Below are positions 57,207 through 64,000 of a DNA stretch of 64,000 nt, piece by piece. Source of the stretch: Mycolicibacter senuensis (GTDB lineage: Bacteria; Actinomycetota; Actinomycetes; Mycobacteriales; Mycobacteriaceae); NCBI RefSeq assembly GCF_002101885.1, contig NZ_LQPS01000028.1, positions 62,001 to 126,000 of the forward strand. Direction: 5' to 3'. The notes beneath the pieces were generated by a model, which saw only the letters and a list, made by a program, of their open reading frames with translations, was not told the DNA's origin and did not search any database. Numbering within the stretch: the first letter of the stretch is position 1; every line of letters starts with the position of its first letter. A program made the translations under genes and the position numbers.

Positions 57207-58589
57207 TTACGGCCGCGGTGGCCGCAGCACCTTCATCGCGAGTCGCATCAGCGGATCGGGGATCCGGTCCTGCATCGCCAGCGCGGCGCCGGCCGCGCGG
57301 GTACGCAACGGGGCGCCGCGGCCGAACATCCGGTTCAGCGGACCGCCGGACGGCTCGATCTCGACATGCAGCGGCGGAGCGCCCTCCGAGGCGCCCAGCG
57401 CCTGGGAGATCACGATCCGCTGTATCTCACTGGTGCCCTCGAAAATGGTGTACAACTTGGCGTCCCGATACCACTTCTCCACCGGGTGATCGGTGATGTA
57501 GCCCCAGCCGCCGAGGGTCTGAACGGCACGCTCGGTGGCCCGCACCGCGACCTCACTGGCCGCCAGCTTCGACATCGACCCCTCACCGCGGCCGAATGCG
57601 ATCCCGTTGGCCGCCATCCACGACGCCCGCCAGGTCAACAGGCGCGCGGCGTCGATCGCGGTGGCCAGCTCGGCCAGCGGAAAGGCGATACCCTGATTGT
57701 CGATGATCGGTCCGCCGAAGGCGACCCGGCGGGTGGCGTAGCCGGTGGCGTATTCCATTGCGGCGCGGGCAATCCCGATGGCCTGCGCGGCGACCATCGG
57801 CCGGGTCTGCTCAAAGGTGCTCAACGTCGCCGACCTGGCCGGGGTGCCGCCGGCGGCGGCTTCGCGAGCCTTGGCGAGCTTGTGGTCGAGTTTCTCCTGC
57901 CCGCCCAGCAGATTGGCCTGCGGCACCCGGACGCGATCGAAACGCAACTCGGCGGTGTGTGAGGCCCGGCAGCCCAGTTTGTCGAGTTTGCGCACCAACT
58001 CCAGGCCGGGGGTGCCGCCGGCCACGATGAACAACGCCTGCCCGCGATGACCGAGGTCTTCGTCCACGACGGCATTGACCACGTGCACGTCGGCGATGCC
58101 GCCGTTGCCGATCCACATCTTGTGCCCGTCGATCACCCAGTCGTCGCCGTCGCGGCGGGCCGTGGTGCGCAGGTTGCGCACGTCGCTGCCGCCCTCGGGC
58201 TCGGAGATCGCCAGGGCCGCGAGTTTGAGGTCACCGGGCGTGCCGAAGCATTCCGGCGCCCACTGCAGCAGCTGTTCTGGGGAGGCGGCCTGACCGATCG
58301 CCGAGAGCGCCAGCGCCGGCATCACGATCGCCAACCCGATTCCGGCGCAACCCCAGAACAGCTCCTCCATGAACATCGGCATCGACAGGCCCGTCGAGTC
58401 CCCGATCAGATCCCGGTAGAACAACGGGCTGTAGAAACCCTGCTGGGCGGCTTCCTCCAGCACCGGCCACGGGAATTCCTGCCGCTGGTCGTAGTCGAGG
58501 GCGACCGGACGGATGACGGACTCGGCGAACTGATGGGTGCGCCGCGCCAGATCGTGCTGCGCCGCGGTCGGCCTGAGATCGAAGGTCAT
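57207..58589 (-). CDS. Acyl-CoA dehydrogenase
   Basis: 460 residues. The N-terminal helical domain starts MTFDLRPTAAQHDLARRTHQ. The middle domain shows LAALAISEPEGGSDVRNLRTTA and WVIDGHKMWIGNGGIADV. The C-terminal domain has QTLGGWGYITDHPVEKWYRD and LYTIFEGTSEIQRIVISQAL, the flavin and catalytic-glutamate signatures of the family. A tail of about 60 residues, Pro- and Arg-rich (RMFGRGAPLRTRAAG), follows. The ATG at 58589 is at the natural domain start; the upstream part of the frame is not used. Chain-length preference is unknown. Confidence 0.9.
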   Translation of the reverse strand: MTFDLRPTAAQHDLARRTHQFAESVIRPVALDYDQRQEFPWPVLEEAAQQGFYSPLFYRDLIGDSTGLSMPMFMEELFWGCAGIGLAIVMPALALSAIGQAASPEQLLQWAPECFGTPGDLKLAALAISEPEGGSDVRNLRTTARRDGDDWVIDGHKMWIGNGGIADVHVVNAVVDEDLGHRGQALFIVAGGTPGLELVRKLDKLGCRASHTAELRFDRVRVPQANLLGGQEKLDHKLAKAREAAAGGTPARSATLSTFEQTRPMVAAQAIGIARAAMEYATGYATRRVAFGGPIIDNQGIAFPLAELATAIDAARLLTWRASWMAANGIAFGRGEGSMSKLAASEVAVRATERAVQTLGGWGYITDHPVEKWYRDAKLYTIFEGTSEIQRIVISQALGASEGAPPLHVEIEPSGGPLNRMFGRGAPLRTRAAGAALAMQDRIPDPLMRLAMKVLRPPRP

Positions 58590-58629
58590 GGACGGGAGTT
58601 GCCCGTTCGCCGATCGGCCAAACGTCGGC

Positions 58630-59736
58630 CTACCCGGCGCCGAGCCTGCCGGCCAGCCGCGCGGTGAACTCGACGACCCGGGCAGGGCTGTCCAGTGCGA
58701 ACCGGGCCGCGGTGGCGCGGTCGCCATCGTCGCTGTGCCGCACCAGGATTCCGGCGCCCGCCAGATCGGCGACCGCGTCGAACGCGTCCTCGTCGGTGAT
58801 GTCGTCGCCGAGGAACAGCGGTGTCACCGTGCCCAGCCGCTCCAGAATCCAGTGCAGCGTGCGGCCCTTGTCCCAGTCGATCTCCGGGCGCAACTCGATC
58901 ACCTCGCGACCGGTCGTCACCCGCAGCCCCAACCGCCGCCCGGCGTCGCGCACCGCCGCCATCACCTCGCCGACCCGATCCCGGGCCGCGTTGCGGTAGT
59001 GCACCGCGACGGCGAATCGCTTGTGCTCCACCACGACTCCGGGTATCGGCCCGATCTGCTCGCGCAGCGACGCGGCGGCACCGGCCAGCACCGGCACCGC
59101 GTCGGCGGCGGCGTCGTTCTGGTGGTGGGCGCCGTCGGGCCCGGTCAGCTCGAAGCCGTGACTGCCCGCATACCAGATCCCGGCCAGGCCCATCCGCGCC
59201 CGCACGTCGTCCAGATCCCGGCCGGACAGCACCGCGACCGGGCAGCGGGCGGCCAACGCGGCCAACGCATCCACCGCACCGGCGACCGGCCGGGCCGCCT
59301 CGGGGTCCTCGACGATGTCCGACAGCGTGCCGTCGAAGTCGAAGAACACCGCCGGGTGGGTGAGCTCGCTCAGCTCCGTCGCGGTCATCGCGTCGGCCAG
59401 CGACGACATCGGCCGGTCGCCGGTGCGCACCACAACCTGGTCCGAGTCGGCCACCGCCGCGTCGGCGCCGTCAAACCCGACGCCGATCACCAGTGCGAAA
59501 CCGGCACTGCGCGCAGTGCTTACGTCCGATTCGGCGTCGGTGAGCACCACACACCGGCCCGGCCGCACCCCCAGTTCGGCGGCCGCGGAGACCAGCTCGG
59601 CACTCGAGGCCAGCGGGCGAGCCCGCACCCCGGCCTGCTGCAGCCGCTCGGTCAGGGCCTTGGCCAGTGCTTCAGCGTCGTCATCGAGGCAGAGCAGCAC
59701 CGCGTCGTGCCGGCGTGGGTCGATCGTGACGGACAA
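58630..59736 (-). CDS. otsB: Trehalose-6-phosphate phosphatase
   Basis: 368 residues. The C-terminal two-thirds are a HAD phosphatase: motif I AVFFDFDGTLSDIVEDPEAA, motif II VAVLSGRDLDDVR, WYAGSHGFELTGPDG, VVEHKRFAVAVHYRNA, and motif IV PLFLGDDITDEDAFD. The N-terminal third (LSVTIDPRRHDAVLLCL...) resembles the extra degenerate domain of M. tuberculosis OtsB2 (Rv3372). The start is uncertain: the TTG at 59736 has AAGGAAGG about 12 nt upstream and agrees with OtsB2; a GTG further upstream is possible. It makes trehalose from trehalose-6-phosphate. Confidence 0.88.
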   Translation of the reverse strand: MSVTIDPRRHDAVLLCLDDDAEALAKALTERLQQAGVRARPLASSAELVSAAAELGVRPGRCVVLTDAESDVSTARSAGFALVIGVGFDGADAAVADSDQVVVRTGDRPMSSLADAMTATELSELTHPAVFFDFDGTLSDIVEDPEAARPVAGAVDALAALAARCPVAVLSGRDLDDVRARMGLAGIWYAGSHGFELTGPDGAHHQNDAAADAVPVLAGAAASLREQIGPIPGVVVEHKRFAVAVHYRNAARDRVGEVMAAVRDAGRRLGLRVTTGREVIELRPEIDWDKGRTLHWILERLGTVTPLFLGDDITDEDAFDAVADLAGAGILVRHSDDGDRATAARFALDSPARVVEFTARLAGRLGAG

Positions 59737-59807
59737 CGTGCCGACCGCCTTCCTTGGAGTTGAACGATGGCTGGTCACCACCGTGTCACACCGCTTAGCG
59801 TGGAGGG

Positions 59808-60680
59808 GTGAACCCTGCAATCCTGGTCGGTGTCGACGGATCGCCGTCGTCGAACACCGCGGTCGAATGGGCGGCCCGCGCCGCCGCCCTGCACAACGTC
59901 CCGCTGACGCTGGTCCACGTGCTGGCCCCGCCGGTGGTGATGACGTTCCCCGAGACCCCGATGCCGCCGGGCTACACCGAGTGGCAGCAGGAGCAGGGCG
60001 AACGCCACCTGCGGGAAGCCGTCGCCATCGCCGAGGCGCCGGGCGAAACGCTGCGGATCGACGCCCGGATCGTGGTGGGGTCGACGGTTCCGATGCTGGT
60101 GGACGCCACCCGCGACGCCGCCATGCTGGTGGTCGGGTCCCGCGGCCACGGGTTGCTGCGGCGCAGCCTGCTCGGCTCGGTCAGCTCGTCACTGGTCCGC
60201 CACGCGCACTGCCCGGTGGTGGTCATCCACGAACCGCACCCCGACAGCGACCCGCACCCCGACACCGCACCGGTGGTGGTCGGTATCGACGGCTCCCCGG
60301 TGTCGGAGGCCGCCACCGAACTGGCGTTCGCGGAGGCGTCGTTGCGGCGGGTGGAACTCGTGGCGGTGTACGCCTGGCACGACAGCGGCATGCTGGATTT
60401 CCCCGGCATCGACCTGGCCGCGATGGCATCGGACGGGGAGTTGGCCCTGGCTGAGCGGCTGGCGGGCTGGCGGGAGCGCTATCCCGACGTCACGGTGCGC
60501 CGCGTGGTGGTCTGTGACCGGCCGGCCGACCAACTCATCGAGCAGTCGAAGCAGGCCCAGCTGGTGGTGGTGGGCAGCCACGGCCGTGGCGGCTTCACCG
60601 GCATGCTGCTGGGGTCGGTGAGCCAGGCGGTGGTGCAGTCAGCGCACGCGCCGGTGCTCGTCGTCCGCCCGGAGAGGTGA
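59808..60680 (+). CDS. Universal stress protein, two Usp domains
   Basis: 290 residues with two tandem Usp domains. The first begins AILVGVDGSPSSNTAVEWAA and carries the ATP-binding loop GSRGHGLLRRSLLGSVSSSL. The second begins VVVGIDGSPVSEAATELAF and carries GSHGRGGFTGMLLGSVSQAV. Both G-2x-G-9x-G(S/T) loops are intact, so ATP binding is expected. It is divergent from otsB (71 bp). Such tandem USPs are numerous in mycobacteria and often under hypoxia control, but no DosR site was recognised in the short upstream gap. Confidence 0.92.
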   Translation: MNPAILVGVDGSPSSNTAVEWAARAAALHNVPLTLVHVLAPPVVMTFPETPMPPGYTEWQQEQGERHLREAVAIAEAPGETLRIDARIVVGSTVPMLVDATRDAAMLVVGSRGHGLLRRSLLGSVSSSLVRHAHCPVVVIHEPHPDSDPHPDTAPVVVGIDGSPVSEAATELAFAEASLRRVELVAVYAWHDSGMLDFPGIDLAAMASDGELALAERLAGWRERYPDVTVRRVVVCDRPADQLIEQSKQAQLVVVGSHGRGGFTGMLLGSVSQAVVQSAHAPVLVVRPER

Positions 60681-60689
60681 CGGCCGCGG

Positions 60690-63584
60690 TCAGCCGCGGC
60701 CGACGGACACCGGGGTCGGCGCAACCTGCTGGGCGACCGGGCTGGGCCGGGACCACACTCGCTGCGGCCACCAGAACCAGCGGCCCAGCAGCGCCGCGAT
60801 CGACGGCGTCATGAACGAGCGGATCACCAGGGTGTCGATGATCAGGCCCAGACCGATGGTGGAGCCCACCTGACCGATCACCCGCAGGTCGGAGACCAGC
60901 ATTGACATCATGGTGAACGCGAACACCAGACCCGCCGAGGTGACCACCGAGCCACTGCCGCCCATGGCGCGGATGATGCCCGTCTTGAGCCCGCCGTGCA
61001 TCTCCTCCTTCATTCGGGAGACCAGCAGCAGGTTGTAGTCCGAACCCACCGCCAACAGGATGATCACGCTCATCGCCAGCACCATCCAGTGCAGATGCAG
61101 CCCGATGATGTGCTGCCAGACCAGCACCGAGATCCCGAACGAGGTGCCCAGGGAGAGCAGCACGGTGCCGACGATCACCGCCGAGGCCACGATCGCCCGG
61201 GTGATCAGCAGCATGATGATGAAGATCAGGCACAGCGAGGCGATGCCCGCGATCATCAGGTCCCACGCCGACCCGTCCTTCATGTCCTTGAACACCGACG
61301 CGGTGCCGGCCAGGTACACCCGCGAACCCTCCAGCGGGGTGCCCTTGAGTGCCTCGTGTACGGCGTGCTTGATCGGCTCGATGTGGCTGACGCCCTCCGG
61401 GGACATCGGGTCGCCCTCGTGGGAGATGATGAACCGCACCGCATGCCCGTCCGGGGACAGGAACATCTTCATGCCGCGCTTGAAGTCGGGGTTGTCGAAC
61501 GCTTCGGGCGGCAGATAGAACGAGTCGTCGTTCTTGGAGTCGTCGAACGCCTTGCCCATGGCGTTCTGGCCCTCCATCATCTTCTCCATCTGCAGCTGCA
61601 GGCCCTCCATGGTGGACTGCATCTTCAGCTGGGTGGTCCGCATGTTTTCCATGGTCTCGATCATCGGCGGCATGATCTCGAGCATCCGGGGCATCAGCCG
61701 GTCGAGGTTGTCGATGTCGGGCAGCACCTTCTCGAAATCCTCGGTCATCTGGTCGAGGCCGTCCATCACGTCGAAGATCGACCGGATCGACCAGCAGATC
61801 GGGATGTCGAAACAGTGCGGCTCCCAATAGAAGTAGCTGCGCATCGGGCGCCACATGTCGTCGAAGTCGGCGATCGCGTCACGCATCCGCTGGATGTCGT
61901 CGAGCATGGTGTGCATTTTGGTGGCCATGCTGTGGGTGGTCGCCGACATCTCGCGCGTGACCTCGAGCATCTCCTTCATGCTGTTGACCGAGACCTGCAT
62001 GTCCTCACCCATTTTCAGCATGTTGCGCATGCTGTCGAGCTGGTATTTCATGTTGAGCTGCTGGGTGGTGCCCTGCATGCTGATTGCGAACGGGATCGTG
62101 GTGTGTTCGATCGGCGTGCCCAGCGGCCGGGTGATGGTCTGCACCCGTCCGACGCCCGATACCTCGAACACCCGCTTGGCGATCCGGTTGATGACCAGGA
62201 AATCGGCCGGGTTGCGCAGGTCGTGGTCGGACTCGATCATCAGCAGTTCCGGATTCATCCGGGCCTGCGAGAAGTGCCGGTCCGCGGCGGCGTAGCCGAT
62301 GTTGGCCGGCACGTAGTCCGGCATGTACACCCGGTCGTTGTAGTTGGTCTCATACCCCGGCAGGGTGAGCAGCCCGACCAGGCAGACCCCGGTGGTGGCC
62401 ACCAGCACCGGCCCCGGCCAGCGCACGATCATCGCGCCGAGCCGCCGCCACGCGCGGATCCGCATCGCCCGCTTGGGCTCGAGCATCCCGAACCGGCTGG
62501 CCACTGCCACCACTGCGGCACCGAAGGTCAAGGCCGCGAACGTCACCACCACCATGCCGATGGCCAGCGGGATACCCAGTGACTTGAAGTAGGGCAATCG
62601 GGTGAACGACAGGCAGAAGGTCGCGCCGGCAATGGTCAGCCCCGAGCCCAGGATCACGTGCGCGGTGCCGTGATACATGGTGTGGAAGGCCGACTCCTTG
62701 TCCTCGCCGAGCGACCGCGCCTCCTGATAGCGGCCGAGCAGGAAGATCGCGTAGTCCGTCGAGGCGGCGATGGCCAGCGTCACCAGCAGGTTCACCGCGA
62801 ACGTCGACAGCCCGATGATGTTGTAGAAGCCGAGCACGGCCACGATGCCGCGCGCGGCGCTCAACTCGAACACCACCATGCCCAGCACCAGCAGCACCGT
62901 GCCGATCGACCGGTAGAAATTCAGCAGCATCACGATGATCACCACGAACGTCAGTGCGGTGATGATCTTCAGGCTCTTGTCGCCGGCGATGTGTTGATCG
63001 GCATTGAGCGCCGACGGCCCGGTGACATAGGCCTGCACCCCTTGGGGTGCCGGGGTGTCGGCGATGATCTGCTGGACGGCCTGGACCGACTCGTTGGCCA
63101 GCGTCTCGCCCATGTTGCCGGCGAGGTACACCTGCACGTAGGCGGCCTTGCCGTCCGGGCTCTGCGACCCCGCCGCGGTCAGCGGGTCACTCCAGAAGTC
63201 CTGGATGTGCTCAACGTGCTCGGTGTCGGCCGCCATCTTGGCGACCAGCTCGTCGTAGTACTTGTGCGCCTCATCGCCGAGCGGCTGGTCGCCTTCGAGC
63301 ACCACCATCGCCGAGCTGTCCGACTTGAACTCGTCGAAGGTCTTGCCGATGCGCATCATCGAGATCATCGACGGGGCGTCTTTGGGACTCATCGACACCG
63401 CGCGCATCGCCCCGACCTCGTCGAGTTGCGGCACGATGACGTTCACCACCACGGTGATGCCCACCCAGATCAGAATGATCGGCACCGCCAGCCGGCGGAT
63501 CCATGTCGCGATGGCGCCGCGGTGCGGCGGCTGCGCCGTCGGCAGCGTGTCGGTCGGGGTGTCGTCGCTGAGGTGTTTGCTCAT
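60690..63584 (-). CDS. mmpL: MmpL-family RND transporter
   Basis: 964 residues. The topology is two repeats, each with one TM helix, a large periplasmic loop and five TM helices. The first half shows [20 protein letters not shown] and the second [17 protein letters not shown]; these carry the conserved Asp-Tyr pairs of MmpL proton relay helices. The second periplasmic loop contains a long Met-rich coiled-coil stretch ([20 protein letters not shown]) as in MmpL4/MmpL5-type proteins. It overlaps the upstream mmpS by 4 bp. MmpS-linked MmpLs of this type export lipids or siderophores. The exact number is not assigned. Confidence 0.9.
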   Translation of the reverse strand: MSKHLSDDTPTDTLPTAQPPHRGAIATWIRRLAVPIILIWVGITVVVNVIVPQLDEVGAMRAVSMSPKDAPSMISMMRIGKTFDEFKSDSSAMVVLEGDQPLGDEAHKYYDELVAKMAADTEHVEHIQDFWSDPLTAAGSQSPDGKAAYVQVYLAGNMGETLANESVQAVQQIIADTPAPQGVQAYVTGPSALNADQHIAGDKSLKIITALTFVVIIVMLLNFYRSIGTVLLVLGMVVFELSAARGIVAVLGFYNIIGLSTFAVNLLVTLAIAASTDYAIFLLGRYQEARSLGEDKESAFHTMYHGTAHVILGSGLTIAGATFCLSFTRLPYFKSLGIPLAIGMVVVTFAALTFGAAVVAVASRFGMLEPKRAMRIRAWRRLGAMIVRWPGPVLVATTGVCLVGLLTLPGYETNYNDRVYMPDYVPANIGYAAADRHFSQARMNPELLMIESDHDLRNPADFLVINRIAKRVFEVSGVGRVQTITRPLGTPIEHTTIPFAISMQGTTQQLNMKYQLDSMRNMLKMGEDMQVSVNSMKEMLEVTREMSATTHSMATKMHTMLDDIQRMRDAIADFDDMWRPMRSYFYWEPHCFDIPICWSIRSIFDVMDGLDQMTEDFEKVLPDIDNLDRLMPRMLEIMPPMIETMENMRTTQLKMQSTMEGLQLQMEKMMEGQNAMGKAFDDSKNDDSFYLPPEAFDNPDFKRGMKMFLSPDGHAVRFIISHEGDPMSPEGVSHIEPIKHAVHEALKGTPLEGSRVYLAGTASVFKDMKDGSAWDLMIAGIASLCLIFIIMLLITRAIVASAVIVGTVLLSLGTSFGISVLVWQHIIGLHLHWMVLAMSVIILLAVGSDYNLLLVSRMKEEMHGGLKTGIIRAMGGSGSVVTSAGLVFAFTMMSMLVSDLRVIGQVGSTIGLGLIIDTLVIRSFMTPSIAALLGRWFWWPQRVWSRPSPVAQQVAPTPVSVGRG

Positions 63585-64000
63585 CCTGATTTCACAATGC
63601 AGAAGGTCTGGGCGCTCACGGGGCTGCTGGAGACGCGTTCGTCCTTGAGCTCGCCGTCGATGGTGACCCGGCAGCCGATGGTGCTGCCATCACCTTGCGC
63701 GACGATGTTGGGGCTCACCGCCGGGTTGGTGGTCGACAGGGTCAGCGACCACGGCAGGCTGGCGCCGTCGACCCGCTGCGGTGTTGCCTCCAGGTCCAGG
63801 TAGTTGATGTCGGCGTACGTCCCGTCCGGGCTGAAGATGTCGTAGACCACCACCTTGGGGTGGAACGGCTTGGTGTCCTCGAACGGGACGGCGCTGCTGC
63901 CGCTGTCATCACCGCCGAAATAGCCGCGAATGCGATGCACGACGAACCCCCCCACCAAGAGAACCATCACGATGAGCAGGGGTAACCACGCGCGTCTGAC
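63581..64000 (-). CDS. mmpS: MmpS-family accessory protein (5' end beyond window)
   Basis: 140 codons are visible and the frame is still open at the window edge, with [20 protein letters not shown] as the start of the single TM helix, so the true start codon lies just outside. The periplasmic part ([20 protein letters not shown], then [16 protein letters not shown] and an ending [10 protein letters not shown] with two Cys) is typical MmpS. It forms the MmpS/MmpL exporter with the overlapping downstream gene (ATGA). The GTG at 63970 would remove the first part of the helix and is unlikely to be the start. Confidence 0.88.
   Translation of the reverse strand, partial: VRRAWLPLLIVMVLLVGGFVVHRIRGYFGGDDSGSSAVPFEDTKPFHPKVVVYDIFSPDGTYADINYLDLEATPQRVDGASLPWSLTLSTTNPAVSPNIVAQGDGSTIGCRVTIDGELKDERVSSSPVSAQTFCIVKSG

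Overview
The window is a GC-rich stretch of a mycobacterial chromosome. The evidence is PGRS-type glycine-rich proteins, mmpS/mmpL, a fatty-acyl-AMP ligase, an F420-type LLM oxidoreductase, whiB3, and a gene set that matches, in inverted orientation, the M. tuberculosis region from about glmS (Rv3436c) to otsB2 (Rv3372). The comparison with H37Rv is from memory and no search was run. The species cannot be fixed. PGRS proteins with no PE domain, several GjpA-type porin genes and the lack of sigD at its usual place point away from the M. tuberculosis complex.

1-16300 is an accessory-looking envelope region. It has the tail of an acidic protein, a VapBC pair and a fatty-acyl-AMP ligase. Then come two tandem two-gene modules, each a GjpA-like outer-membrane porin gene followed by a secreted PGRS protein gene. 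They share a near-identical promoter geometry and a near-identical leader before the PGRS start. The modules are separated by an LLM oxidoreductase gene on the other strand. A third porin gene without a PGRS partner follows, with a fatty-acyl-AMP ligase remnant divergently upstream. This mirrors the intact ligase upstream of porin 1 and suggests segmental duplication.

16300-33400 is core biosynthesis and chaperones: glmS; a monooxygenase/SDR pair; nnrD; gadB; alr; an alpha/beta hydrolase; tsaE; a fused tsaB-rimI; tsaD; groES-groEL1 behind a CIRCE operator; and an HXXEE membrane protein. Between gadB and alr sits a DUF559/PDDEXK-like gene bracketed by two 54-bp imperfect palindromes. A third related palindrome runs over the 3' end of tsaD.

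33400-40200 holds a likely SigF-driven stress pair (a GlsB-type membrane protein and a small lipoprotein), two PE-PPE-domain hydrolase paralogues lacking PE/PPE heads that flank a carboxymuconolactone-decarboxylase/hydroxyisobutyrate-dehydrogenase pair, two small secreted proteins, whiB3 with a terminator-like hairpin in its leader, the Rv3415c homologue, and the DUF5319 gene. The sigD-rsdA pair expected between the last two is absent.

40300-64000 holds guanine nucleotide synthesis (guaB2, guaB3, guaA), choD, a GH65 phosphorylase/HAD mutase pair, SOS-regulated imuA'-imuB, iunH, an AcrA1-type two-domain reductase, lpqD, htdY, an acyl-CoA dehydrogenase, otsB, a universal stress protein and an mmpS/mmpL pair whose mmpS runs off the right edge. 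No tRNA, rRNA, IS element or CRISPR array was seen.
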